Positions 8,297 to 16,667 of a stretch of 31,390 bases of DNA are shown here, in pieces. Below the pieces are notes generated by a model. The model had not been told where the DNA came from. It saw nothing but the letters and a program-made list of their open reading frames with translations, and ran no database searches. The translations under genes and the position numbers were made by a program. Origin of the DNA: a bacterium (GTDB taxonomy: Bacteria; Bacillota; Bacilli; Lactobacillales; Streptococcaceae). Numbering within the stretch: position 1 is the first letter of the stretch; every line of letters starts with the position of its first letter. The stretch spans positions 1 to 31,390 of the forward strand of contig CAJNCP010000014.1 in assembly GCA_905221295.1 (NCBI GenBank), read 5' to 3'.

Positions 8297-9493
8297 ATGG
8301 CAAAAGAAAAATACGATCGTAGTAAACCACACGTTAACATTGGTACTATCGGACACGTTGACCACGGTAAAACTACTTTGACTGCAGCTATCACAACTGT
8401 ATTGGCACGTCGCTTGCCTTCAGCAGTTAACCAACCTAAAGACTATGCGTCTATCGATGCTGCTCCAGAAGAACGCGAACGCGGTATCACTATCAACACT
8501 GCGCACGTTGAGTACGAAACTGAAAAACGTCACTATGCTCACATCGACGCTCCAGGACACGCGGACTACGTTAAAAACATGATTACTGGTGCCGCTCAAA
8601 TGGACGGAGCTATCCTTGTAGTAGCTTCAACTGACGGACCAATGCCACAAACTCGTGAGCACATCCTTCTTTCACGTCAGGTTGGTGTTAAACACCTTAT
8701 CGTCTTCATGAACAAAATTGACTTGGTAGACGACGAAGAATTGCTTGAATTGGTTGAAATGGAAATCCGTGACCTCTTGTCAGAATACGACTTCCCAGGT
8801 GACGATCTTCCAGTTATCCAAGGTTCAGCTCTTAAAGCTCTTGAAGGTGACTCTAAATACGAAGACATCATCATGGAATTGATGAACACTGTTGATGAGT
8901 ACATCCCAGAACCAGAACGTGACACAGACAAACCATTGCTTCTTCCAGTCGAAGACGTATTCTCAATCACTGGACGTGGTACAGTTGCTTCAGGACGTAT
9001 CGACCGTGGTACTGTTCGTGTCAACGACGAAATCGAAATCGTTGGTATCAAAGAAGAAACTCAAAAAGCAGTTGTTACTGGTGTTGAAATGTTCCGTAAA
9101 CAACTTGACGAAGGTCTTGCCGGAGATAACGTAGGTGTCCTTCTTCGTGGTGTTCAACGTGACGAAATCGAACGTGGACAAGTTATCGCTAAACCAGGTT
9201 CAATCAACCCACACACTAAATTTAAAGGTGAAGTCTACATCCTTACTAAAGAAGAAGGTGGACGTCACACTCCATTCTTCAACAACTACCGTCCACAATT
9301 CTACTTCCGTACTACTGACGTTACAGGTTCAATCGAACTTCCTGCAGGTACTGAAATGGTAATGCCTGGTGATAACGTGACTATCGACGTTGAGTTGATC
9401 CACCCAATCGCCGTAGAACAAGGTACTACATTCTCTATCCGTGAGGGTGGACGTACTGTTGGTTCAGGTATGGTTACAGAAATCGAAGCTTAA
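8297..9493 (+). CDS. tuf: Translation elongation factor Tu
   Basis: GTPase that delivers aminoacyl-tRNA to the ribosome, 398 residues. The G motifs are intact: GHVDHGKT (19-26), DAPGHAD (84-90) and NKID (139-142), followed by the two beta-barrel domains, ending in [10 protein letters not shown]. An in-frame TTG at 8279 lies upstream, but GGAGG falls directly behind it and the conserved N-terminus [14 protein letters not shown] begins at the ATG at 8297. Codon use is strongly biased (GGT, CGT, AAC, TTC, GAA), unlike the flanking genes, as expected for one of the most highly expressed proteins. It is monocistronic, with its own promoter and terminator. Confidence 0.98.
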   Translation: MAKEKYDRSKPHVNIGTIGHVDHGKTTLTAAITTVLARRLPSAVNQPKDYASIDAAPEERERGITINTAHVEYETEKRHYAHIDAPGHADYVKNMITGAAQMDGAILVVASTDGPMPQTREHILLSRQVGVKHLIVFMNKIDLVDDEELLELVEMEIRDLLSEYDFPGDDLPVIQGSALKALEGDSKYEDIIMELMNTVDEYIPEPERDTDKPLLLPVEDVFSITGRGTVASGRIDRGTVRVNDEIEIVGIKEETQKAVVTGVEMFRKQLDEGLAGDNVGVLLRGVQRDEIERGQVIAKPGSINPHTKFKGEVYILTKEEGGRHTPFFNNYRPQFYFRTTDVTGSIELPAGTEMVMPGDNVTIDVELIHPIAVEQGTTFSIREGGRTVGSGMVTEIEA

Positions 9494-9539
9494 TTCGATT
9501 AAGTTCCCAGAAGAACAATTATTTAAGTCAGACACTAAA

Positions 9540-9568
9540 AGAATCTTGCCTTGCAAGGTTCTTTTTTT
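9540..9568 (+). terminator. Terminator after tuf
   Basis: Ten-base stem AGAATCTTGC / GCAAGGTTCT with one G-U pair and loop CTT, followed by a T run. Confidence 0.85.
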
Positions 9569-9584
9569 CTTCTTCTTACTCTAT

Positions 9585-9630
9585 TTGAAGTGCTTCTACT
9601 CTAGCAGTATAATCGTTTTTTTGGTATAAT
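9585..9630 (+). promoter_or_regulatory. ylxM-ffh promoter region with two -10 boxes
   Basis: TTGAAG (9585-9590), a 17-base spacer and TATAAT (9608-9613) form one promoter. A second, extended -10 (TG-G-TATAAT, hexamer 9625-9630) lies 17 bases further on, only seven bases before the ylxM ATG at 9638. Confidence 0.65.
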
Positions 9631-9637
9631 AAAAGTT

Positions 9638-9970
9638 ATGGAAATCGAAAAAACCAATCGTATGAACGCCCTTTTTGAATTTTATGCGGCGCTTTTGACA
9701 GACAAGCAGATGAACTATATTGAACTCTATTATGCTGATGATTATAGTCTTGCTGAGATTGCTGAAGAGTTCGGTGTCAGTCGTCAGGCTGTCTATGATA
9801 ATATCAAGCGTACGGAAAAGATTCTAGAAGATTATGAGATGAAACTGCACATGTATTCGGACTACATTGTCCGCAGTCAGATTTTTGACCAGATCTTAGA
9901 GCGTTATCCCAAGGATGACTTTCTGCAGGAGCAGATAGAAATTTTAACAAGTATTGATAATAGAGAATAA
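9638..9970 (+). CDS. ylxM: YlxM/p13-family signal recognition particle accessory protein
   Basis: 110-residue helical DNA-binding-like protein of UPF0122. A sigma-70 region 4-type helix-turn-helix is visible ([24 protein letters not shown], about residues 32-54). It precedes ffh by 11 bases, the arrangement kept across Firmicutes; in S. mutans YlxM was reported to bind the signal recognition particle and modulate its GTPase cycle. No Shine-Dalgarno sequence precedes the ATG (AATAAAAGTT), and the nearest -10 box ends only seven bases upstream, so one transcript form could be leaderless. The N-terminus [16 protein letters not shown] fits the family; no better internal start is evident. Confidence 0.9.
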
Positions 9971-9981
9971 GAGGAAGAAAA

Positions 9982-11553
9982 ATGGCATTTGAAAGTTTAA
10001 CAGAACGTTTACAGAACGTCTTTAAAAATCTACGTAAAAAAGGAAAAATATCTGAGGCTGATGTCCAGGAAGCGACCAAAGAGATTCGTTTGGCCTTGCT
10101 GGAAGCCGACGTTGCTTTGCCTGTTGTAAAGGACTTTATCAAGAAGGTTCGTGAACGTGCAGTCGGACACGAGGTCATTGATACCCTCAATCCAGCCCAA
10201 CAGATTATCAAAATCGTTGATGAGGAATTGACAGCTGTTTTAGGTTCCGATACGGCAGAAATTATCAAGTCACCAAAAATTCCAACCATTATCATGATGG
10301 TCGGTTTGCAGGGGGCTGGTAAAACAACATTTGCTGGTAAGCTGGCTAATAAACTCAAGAAGGAAGAAAATGCTCGTCCTTTGATGATTGCGGCAGATAT
10401 TTATCGTCCAGCAGCTATTGAACAGTTGAAAACACTTGGACAACAAATTGATGTTCCTGTCTTTGCGCTTGGAACAGAAGTACCAGCTGTTGAGATTGTT
10501 CGCCAAGGTTTGGAGCAAGCACAGGCCAATCACAACGACTATGTCTTGATTGATACGGCAGGTCGATTGCAGATTGATGAGCTTTTGATGAATGAGCTTC
10601 GAGATGTTAAAGCACTCGCCCAACCAAATGAAATCTTACTCGTCATTGATGCCATGATTGGTCAGGAAGCAGCTAATGTTGCCCGTGAATTCAATGCTCA
10701 GTTGGAAGTAACTGGTGTCATCCTTACCAAGATTGATGGGGACACTCGTGGTGGTGCGGCTCTATCCGTTCGTCACATCACTGGAAAACCTATCAAGTTC
10801 ACCGGTACGGGTGAAAAGATAACAGATATCGAAACCTTCCACCCAGATCGTATGTCAAGCCGTATCCTTGGTATGGGGGATATGCTCACTTTGATTGAGA
10901 AAGCTTCTCAGGAATACGATGAGCAAAAAGCTCTTGAAATGGCTGAGAAGATGCGCGAAAACACCTTTGATTTCAATGATTTCATTGATCAATTAGATCA
11001 GGTGCAAAACATGGGGCCGATGGAAGACTTGCTCAAGATGATTCCAGGGATGGCTAACAATCCTGCCCTTCAAAATATGAAGGTGGATGAGCGTCAGATT
11101 GCTCGTAAACGAGCCATCGTATCTTCCATGACACCTGAAGAACGTGAAAATCCTGAACTGTTAAATCCAAGTCGTCGCCGCCGTATCGCTGCAGGTTCTG
11201 GAAATACCTTTGTTGAAGTCAATAAATTCATCAAGGACTTTAACCAGGCCAAACAGCTCATGCAAGGTGTCATGTCTGGTGATATGAACAAGATGATGAA
11301 ACAAATGGGCATCAATCCCAATAACCTCCCTAAAAATATGCCAAACATGGGCGGGATGGATATGTCTGCCCTTGAAGGAATGATGGGGCAAGGTGGTATG
11401 CCTGATATGTCAGCTCTTGGAGGAGCTGGAATGCCAGATATGAGCCAGATGTTTGGTGGTGGACTCAAAGGTAAAATTGGTGAATTTGCCATGAAACAGT
11501 CTATGAAACGCATGGCCAACAAAATGAAAAAAGCGAAGAAAAAACGCAAATAA
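9982..11553 (+). CDS. ffh: Signal recognition particle GTPase Ffh
   Basis: Protein component of the bacterial signal recognition particle, which binds signal sequences of nascent membrane proteins and docks with FtsY. The 523-residue protein shows the N domain (about 1-95), the G domain with GLQGAGKTT (108-116), DTAGR (191-195), TKIDG (249-253) and DTRGGAA (254-260), and the methionine-rich M domain (about 300-520). The C-terminal tail is rich in Met and Gly (GGMDMSALEGMMGQGGM) and ends in a very basic KKAKKKRK stretch. GAGGAAG provides the ribosome binding site. Transcribed with ylxM. Confidence 0.98.
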   Translation: MAFESLTERLQNVFKNLRKKGKISEADVQEATKEIRLALLEADVALPVVKDFIKKVRERAVGHEVIDTLNPAQQIIKIVDEELTAVLGSDTAEIIKSPKIPTIIMMVGLQGAGKTTFAGKLANKLKKEENARPLMIAADIYRPAAIEQLKTLGQQIDVPVFALGTEVPAVEIVRQGLEQAQANHNDYVLIDTAGRLQIDELLMNELRDVKALAQPNEILLVIDAMIGQEAANVAREFNAQLEVTGVILTKIDGDTRGGAALSVRHITGKPIKFTGTGEKITDIETFHPDRMSSRILGMGDMLTLIEKASQEYDEQKALEMAEKMRENTFDFNDFIDQLDQVQNMGPMEDLLKMIPGMANNPALQNMKVDERQIARKRAIVSSMTPEERENPELLNPSRRRRIAAGSGNTFVEVNKFIKDFNQAKQLMQGVMSGDMNKMMKQMGINPNNLPKNMPNMGGMDMSALEGMMGQGGMPDMSALGGAGMPDMSQMFGGGLKGKIGEFAMKQSMKRMANKMKKAKKKRK

Positions 11554-11583
11554 AAAAGGAAAGCAGAAGTGCTTTCCTTTTTG
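11552..11583. terminator. Bidirectional terminator between ffh and the bce operon
   Basis: Stem AAAGGAAAGCA (11555-11565) / TGCTTTCCTTT (11570-11580), loop GAAG, with A and T runs on either side. It can serve ffh on the plus strand and the convergent bceS on the minus strand. Confidence 0.8.
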
Positions 11584-11635
11584 GTATAAAATATGTGCTT
11601 CCTATGATTATGCAATTTTCTTAATCGAAAAATGA

Positions 11636-12634
11636 CTAAATAGAAAGAGTGATTTCAAAGCCTTGCATCCATTCGGATTTTACTGTGATTTCGATTTTTA
11701 AAGCATCTGCTAATTGTTTGACCAGATAGAGGCCCATGCCTGTTGATTTTTTCCTTGTCTCTCCTGAATCACCTGTAAAACCTTTCTCAAAGATATGAGG
11801 GAAGTCACAAGCTTTAACTCCGCAGCCATTATCCCTAATAATCAGACTTGTACGTCCCTTGTCTTTTGATATATAAATATTGAGTTCGGGCTTGTCGGAG
11901 CTATATTTAATGGAGTTGGCTAGGATTTGAGAGAGGATAAATTCAAAACTGCGTTGATCGGTGTAGCAGATTCCTTGTATGTTTTCTACCTTAATCGTAA
12001 ATTTCTTTTCTTTGAGCAAGGGATCAAAGTTTTCCAAAAGATCTTGGATACACTCTTCTAGGTCAAGGTATTCAAATAGAAAATCATTTTTCTCACTTTT
12101 CACCCTGTAGTAGAATAGGATCTGTGATACATTTTCTTGGATTTGCTTTTTCACATAGTCCAACTTAAAAGCTGTATCCTCAGGCAACTGGTCGCTTTGA
12201 TTGTCCAAAAGGAGGGAAAGAAGCGACAGAGGGAGTTTAATCTCATGCGCCCATTTTTCAACATAGTCCTCATACTCGGCTAGTAATGAGTTGAGTTTTC
12301 CTATTTCAGCCTGCTTTTGATAAAGTGTATCTGCTATTTTTTCAATGCTTTCTTTTTCTGAGGCACTTGATAAATGCAATAATTCAAGCTCAGTATCCGC
12401 CTTGGGATTGGCTATGAAGGCTTTATAGGCAGACGATTTTTTTCTTTCTTTTCTTATCAGTAGGAGTGATAGGATGAAAAAGAGCAGGACGGTGGCTAAA
12501 ATATAGAGAAGAATGAGGGCTTGAAACATTCTCACATCTGAAAGCCAAAGCAGGACAGCTGTAAATAGATCAAATGCTAAGAGAACAAGTAACCAAGGCA
12601 GATAAGTAGCTAGATATTTTAGATTATATTTCAT
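11636..12634 (-). CDS. bceS: BceS-type sensor histidine kinase
   Basis: 332-residue intramembrane-sensing kinase. Two membrane segments (about 11-32 and 39-60) are separated by only a few residues, so it has no real extracellular sensor, the hallmark of kinases that read the state of a partner BceAB transporter. The phospho-acceptor is His130 in KWAHEIKLPLS; the ATPase domain shows Asn240 (LANSIKYS), RDNGCG (267-272) and TGMGLYLVKQL (298-308). Its start overlaps the end of bceR by 11 bases. It is the last gene of the four-gene operon. The name follows the family type; paralogues in streptococci carry other names. Confidence 0.88.
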   Translation of the reverse strand: MKYNLKYLATYLPWLLVLLAFDLFTAVLLWLSDVRMFQALILLYILATVLLFFILSLLLIRKERKKSSAYKAFIANPKADTELELLHLSSASEKESIEKIADTLYQKQAEIGKLNSLLAEYEDYVEKWAHEIKLPLSLLSLLLDNQSDQLPEDTAFKLDYVKKQIQENVSQILFYYRVKSEKNDFLFEYLDLEECIQDLLENFDPLLKEKKFTIKVENIQGICYTDQRSFEFILSQILANSIKYSSDKPELNIYISKDKGRTSLIIRDNGCGVKACDFPHIFEKGFTGDSGETRKKSTGMGLYLVKQLADALKIEITVKSEWMQGFEITLSI

Positions 12635-13307
12635 CTGGACTTACCTCTTCTAGCTTGTAACCAATACCTCTGACGGACTTGACTTGAAGGGCAATGCCAG
12701 CCTGTTTCATCACCTTTTTTAGCCTTGCAATGTTTACTTGAAGGGCATTTTCATCGATGAACTCAGTTGTATTCCACAGTCTCATGCTTAGCTCTTCTTT
12801 TGTGACGACAGAATCAGTTGCCACTAATAAGGTTTCTAGCAATTTCCCTTGATTTTGGGGGAGTAAAATCGAATGTCCGTTGATATAAAGGGTATAGGTA
12901 TTTCTATCCAGCAGGAAATTATCTTTTTCAAGTAGATTTTGTCTGCCTTCATAGCGTTTCAAGATGTTTTCTATACGAGCCAAGAATCTTTCTTTCTTGA
13001 AAGGTTTTGTTAAGTACTCGTCAGCCCCTAATTTTAGGGCGTAAATCTCATCTTTTAGTTGTTCACGGGAGGTGAGAACCAATATGGGCACAGAGCGCTT
13101 TGACTTGAGATTTTTACAAATTTGAAAACCAGTTTCTCCTGGTAAATTCAAATCCAGTATGATTAAATCCGTATCGTATTGCAGTACTTGCTGGCTTGTA
13201 TCTTTGAAGTCAGTCAACTTATCAACTTGATAACCCGTTTTCTCTAACAAAATAACAATTTCATCTCGAATCAAGGCTTCATCTTCAATAACCAGAATAT
13301 GCTTCAT
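12624..13307 (-). CDS. bceR: BceR-type OmpR-family response regulator
   Basis: 227-residue regulator with a receiver domain (about 1-115; acidic pocket Glu8-Asp9, phospho-acceptor Asp52 in LIILDLNLPG, Thr79 and Lys101 in TKPF) and a C-terminal winged helix (about 125-222; GHSILLPQNQGKLLETLLV, then VRGIGYKLEE). It should be phosphorylated by the adjacent kinase and activate the transporter promoter. AGGAGG precedes the ATG; 32 bases separate it from bceB. The paired inverted repeats upstream of bceA are the obvious candidate binding sites. Confidence 0.9.
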   Translation of the reverse strand: MKHILVIEDEALIRDEIVILLEKTGYQVDKLTDFKDTSQQVLQYDTDLIILDLNLPGETGFQICKNLKSKRSVPILVLTSREQLKDEIYALKLGADEYLTKPFKKERFLARIENILKRYEGRQNLLEKDNFLLDRNTYTLYINGHSILLPQNQGKLLETLLVATDSVVTKEELSMRLWNTTEFIDENALQVNIARLKKVMKQAGIALQVKSVRGIGYKLEEVSPDEI

Positions 13308-13339
13308 ACCGGTTCCTCCTTTTCCTAATTTATTTTACC

Positions 13340-15394
13340 TTATTCATCTCTTTTAGGTTCCATTAAGGACAACAAGTACTTGTTGCTATTTTTCTTTACA
13401 ATTCTTATATAGATGATTTCAAATCCAGTTAAGAGAAGTACTATCAGCATGGCTGTGATAAATTTCTGCCCCATGGCCATTCTTGCGCTAGCGGGTACTA
13501 TTCCTGTGAGGAGGGAGCTCACTCCGAAGCTACTACTGATAAGTGCAAGGGCTATTGGCAGACCAAAATACCAATTGATTTGCTTTTCTGAAGATTTACA
13601 AAGAGTTTCGTAGTTTGCTCCAAGATGGATTAAGGTCTGGTATCGTCTGTAGGATTGTCTTTGTCCCATCAAAAACTGAACGCCGATGATTGTATTTGCC
13701 ACAACAAGGAAGATGATAGCCAGATAGATGGTGACATAGCTGGCAGAGATAATGTAAAATAATTGTCTTCCCATATTTTGTATATAGCTTTCATAGCCAA
13801 GAGGACTTTGATTTAGCTTTTTATTGGTATCTGAGATAGCTTTCATCAGGCCTTTTTCCTTGACTAGCTCAGGAGCCAAGATACCACTAACATAATTTGA
13901 ATACCTACCATCTGTATAGCTCATAAAGGTTTCATCTGGGACTATGAGGGCTACAGAAATGGTTATTTCACGATCCGTTACAATCGGTAAAGACTGAACC
14001 TCTCCAATCAATTTTACCTCATTCCCCATGACTTTGATTTGAGGGTTTGTTTTCAGAACAGAGTTGACGAGATTCTCATCCGGGAGAAAATCTTTTCCTA
14101 TATACAAGTAGGCTTCCTTGCTTGTTAATTCTAGAGGAGGGAGATTGGTAGCCTTTCTAAGTTCATTGTATTCGGAAATTGGCATGAGGTGGGAAGTAGT
14201 AGACTGTTTAAATTTTTGGAGCAAAATTTCCTTGTTCTTGCTGCCTTTTTGCTTTTTCAACTCCTTGATGACCTCTTCGAAGGACACGGACTCGTGTTCT
14301 TTAGGTTTGCCTACTTTAATTTGCAGAATCTTTGAAAACTGTGATGCTAGTCCAGCAGCTTCAAGCTCTTTTTTTACTGTATTTACATCAAGATTTTCAT
14401 CTGTTTCCTGCTTGCTATCTCTAAATGTATAATCCAATACGTGGGTTTGATTGCCTGAATTGCCACTTGCAATAGCAACACCTGCTCCAAAGAGGCACAA
14501 GGCAGAGAAGATTAAGAGGGAGCAGATAGCCAGTATAGTTGAGCGCTGTATAACTAATTCCTGAATCTGTCTAAAATTATAGGCATGAAGTTTTCGATTG
14601 TTTCCAAGCTTAACCAAAAAGTCTATAAATAAACGCATACCAAAGAAGAGGAGGATAGTTCCCAGAGTCCCCAAGAAAACAGTGATGCCCATGGTTATGA
14701 CACTCTTCCAAGCTCGTCCACTCATACCCATGTAATAGGCTGTTCCTAGAAGCAAAATTCCGAGGACGGAAGCAAGAAGGTACACACCCTTGGGGAGTAG
14801 TTTCTTCATTCCAGAGGGTGAATAGGCAAGCAGGTTTCCGATTTCCTTATTGGCCGTCTTTGCACTTAAAAGGACAAAAACAGCTAATTTGACGGCTAGG
14901 AAGCCGATGACTGTATAGAGTAGAGCTGTGGTAGATAGAGAAAATTGATGTTCAATAATCCCTAGTCCCACAATTTTAGCGGTTATTAGGCTGATTAGTT
15001 CTGAAATCAAGATGGAAATAGGAAGGCCTATTCCAAGGGCAAGGACGCTGTTTCTCAAATCCTCGAGTAGGAGCAGTAAGAACAGTTTACCTCTACGCAT
15101 CCCCAGTGTGAGGTAAACTCCAAATTCATGTTTTCTCCTTTCCATCTGCATACTACTTGCGAAGTAGACTAGAAAAAAGAGAATAAAGAGCGTTGCAACA
15201 TAAAGAATGGGAATCATGCTAAAGAGTTTATTTACAGCATCACTTTCTATTTGTTTTAGAAAGATCATCACATCTTGATGGGACAAAGAAAGGATGATGT
15301 AAAAGGAGATAATAGAAAGAACCATAGAACTGAAGTACAAGCCATTATTCTTTCGATCTCTCTTGCTATTTCTTGAGATTAATTTAGAAAACAT
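13340..15394 (-). CDS. bceB: BceB/VraG-type ABC transporter permease
   Basis: Large FtsX-like permease, 684 residues from the chosen start. About ten membrane segments are arranged as in BceB proteins: one at 20-38, three between 60 and 180, two between 203 and 260, one at 285-310, then a roughly 235-residue hydrophilic extracellular domain (311-545), then three at 547-575, 608-632 and 645-664. In this family the large domain engages antimicrobial peptides or lipid II cycle intermediates and signals to the kinase. The ATG at 15394 has GGAGG eight bases upstream; the ATG at 15400 and GTG at 15403 would be too close to it. It overlaps bceA by 11 bases, indicating translational coupling. The peptide specificity cannot be read from sequence. 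Confidence 0.9.
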   Translation of the reverse strand: MFSKLISRNSKRDRKNNGLYFSSMVLSIISFYIILSLSHQDVMIFLKQIESDAVNKLFSMIPILYVATLFILFFLVYFASSMQMERRKHEFGVYLTLGMRRGKLFLLLLLEDLRNSVLALGIGLPISILISELISLITAKIVGLGIIEHQFSLSTTALLYTVIGFLAVKLAVFVLLSAKTANKEIGNLLAYSPSGMKKLLPKGVYLLASVLGILLLGTAYYMGMSGRAWKSVITMGITVFLGTLGTILLFFGMRLFIDFLVKLGNNRKLHAYNFRQIQELVIQRSTILAICSLLIFSALCLFGAGVAIASGNSGNQTHVLDYTFRDSKQETDENLDVNTVKKELEAAGLASQFSKILQIKVGKPKEHESVSFEEVIKELKKQKGSKNKEILLQKFKQSTTSHLMPISEYNELRKATNLPPLELTSKEAYLYIGKDFLPDENLVNSVLKTNPQIKVMGNEVKLIGEVQSLPIVTDREITISVALIVPDETFMSYTDGRYSNYVSGILAPELVKEKGLMKAISDTNKKLNQSPLGYESYIQNMGRQLFYIISASYVTIYLAIIFLVVANTIIGVQFLMGQRQSYRRYQTLIHLGANYETLCKSSEKQINWYFGLPIALALISSSFGVSSLLTGIVPASARMAMGQKFITAMLIVLLLTGFEIIYIRIVKKNSNKYLLSLMEPKRDE

Positions 15395-16157
15395 TGCCAT
15401 CACCTCCAGCCAGTGCAGCCATGACCTTTAGTATTCTGTGGTAAAAATCTTCCTGACTTTCTCTTGGATAATCGCGTCGGATTTCATGGAATAGTTTTCC
15501 GTCCTGGATAAACAAGATGCGGTTGCAAAAGCTGGCTGCAACTGAATCGTGGGTCACCATGAGAATGGTGGTTTCTTCCACTTGATTCATTTCGGATAAT
15601 TTTTGCATTAAAATAGTTGCATTTTTTGAATCCAAAGCCCCTGTGGGCTCATCCGCAAATACAATCTTAGGGTCTAAAATCAAGGCGCGCGCAGCAGCTA
15701 CCCTTTGCCGTTGACCACCTGATAATTGAGATGGGAACTTATCCAGAAGTTCAGAAATATCCAGATATTGGGAAAGCAATTCTAACCGAACTTTGCTTTC
15801 GTTAGCATCGACCTTGTGCAAAGACAAGGGAAGTAAAATATTTTCTTTGGCTGTCAAATTGTCCAAAAGCTCAAAATTTTGAAAGAGGTAGCCGATTTCC
15901 TTACCACGATAATCAGCTAACTGACTACCCTTTAACTGACCTAAATCCTTTTCTTGCATTTTAATGGAGCCGTCAGTTGGTTTGATGATAGTAGCGAGAC
16001 AGTTAAGAAGGGTTGTTTTCCCAGATCCACTACTCCCCATAATCCCTAGGAACTCGCCTTTTACAACTTGAAAAGATATGCCGTTCAAAGCTTTGGTGAT
16101 ATTCGGCTCTTTTCCATAATGCTTTTTTAATGATTCTACTCGTAAAATTGTTTCCAT
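15384..16157 (-). CDS. bceA: BceA-type ABC transporter ATP-binding protein
   Basis: 257-residue ATPase of the MacB/LolD-like class. Walker A is GSSGSGKTT (41-49), the Q-loop Gln93, the signature LSGGQ (145-149), Walker B IVFADEP (165-171), the D-loop ALDS and the switch His203. An upstream in-frame ATG at 16172 is rejected because its codons form the GGAGGTG ribosome binding site of the ATG at 16157. First gene of the operon bceA-bceB-bceR-bceS. With bceB it would remove or free targets from bacitracin- or lantibiotic-like compounds, and its activity would be the signal sensed by the kinase. Confidence 0.93.
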   Translation of the reverse strand: METILRVESLKKHYGKEPNITKALNGISFQVVKGEFLGIMGSSGSGKTTLLNCLATIIKPTDGSIKMQEKDLGQLKGSQLADYRGKEIGYLFQNFELLDNLTAKENILLPLSLHKVDANESKVRLELLSQYLDISELLDKFPSQLSGGQRQRVAAARALILDPKIVFADEPTGALDSKNATILMQKLSEMNQVEETTILMVTHDSVAASFCNRILFIQDGKLFHEIRRDYPRESQEDFYHRILKVMAALAGGDGNVF

Positions 16158-16186
16158 GTGAAACACCTCCATCTTTTGTTACTTTC

Positions 16187-16215
16187 ATTATAGTATGAAT
16201 CAGAGTAGAATAACA
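16187..16215 (-). promoter_or_regulatory. bceA promoter
   Basis: Minus-strand TATAAT (16187-16192), a 17-base spacer and a poor -35, TGTTAT (16210-16215). A strong -10 with a poor -35 abutted by an inverted repeat is what an activator-dependent promoter looks like. Confidence 0.6.
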
Positions 16216-16261
16216 CTTACGGATGATGTAAGAAATCTTTATCGCTGACATTTATAGTCAG
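16216..16261. promoter_or_regulatory. Two 5-N7-5 inverted repeats upstream of bceA, candidate BceR sites
   Basis: CTTAC-N7-GTAAG at 16216-16232 abuts the -35 position. CTGAC-N7-GTCAG at 16245-16261 lies further upstream. Both have five-base perfect arms and seven-base spacers, with centres 29 bases apart. Confidence 0.5.
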
Positions 16262-16310
16262 ATTATTTTAGTTATACTTATTATATTATAGCATGGATTT
16301 AGGGATTTAA

Positions 16311-16560
16311 AAAGGGAGTCTCGGAAGATACTCCAATTTAAAAGCAAATGCTATGAGAGAAGAAGTAACCAGAATGGCTGGAAAAGTAGTGGTGAGTGAT
16401 AATAATATCAGAAAGAGTAAATTTAATGGCAATCAGTATATTAAAAAGATTTGATCTAAAGTTTTGTCTGACTAATGAGGTCGATCTGATTAAACTTTTG
16501 ATTCCTAATAATTCAAAAATTGTTGAAATAGAAATTTCATTTTCTCCCTTTCAAATCTAA
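16311..16560 (+). pseudogene. Unrecognised gene relic with a frame change
   Basis: One open frame runs from 16311 to TGA at 16452-16454 (from the ATG at 16353: MREEVTRMAGKVVV...QYIKKI). A second frame, shifted by one base, continues from about 16450 to TAA at 16558-16560 (FDLKFCLTNEVDLIKLL...). Both read like ordinary streptococcal protein. Joining them with a single frameshift gives about 80 codons. I do not recognise the family, and neither half has a ribosome binding site, so a decayed gene fragment is the best description. Bases 16262-16310 and 16561-16613 hold nothing that I can identify. Confidence 0.3.
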
Positions 16561-16667
16561 AAAGTTGAGATTTTGATATAGAATCAGCTATAGCATGCTT
16601 AAAGAATATTCGATTAATTTTCTAAAATATCGAAAAGTTCTTTGTAATGTTTCATAATTTAGTTCCC

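Noticed and set aside
9804..10358. A 184-codon minus-strand frame opposite ylxM-ffh
   Set aside because: Antisense to two well-supported genes; no initiation signals and no recognisable domain.
11094..11615. A 173-codon minus-strand frame opposite the ffh 3' end
   Set aside because: Proline- and isoleucine-rich reading produced by the Met/Gly-rich M domain on the other strand; it also crosses the terminator.
13308..13339. Separate promoter for bceR-bceS inside the operon (TAAAAT on the minus strand)
   Set aside because: The gap is only 32 bases, overlaps the bceB stop region, and no -35 is present; read-through from bceA is sufficient.
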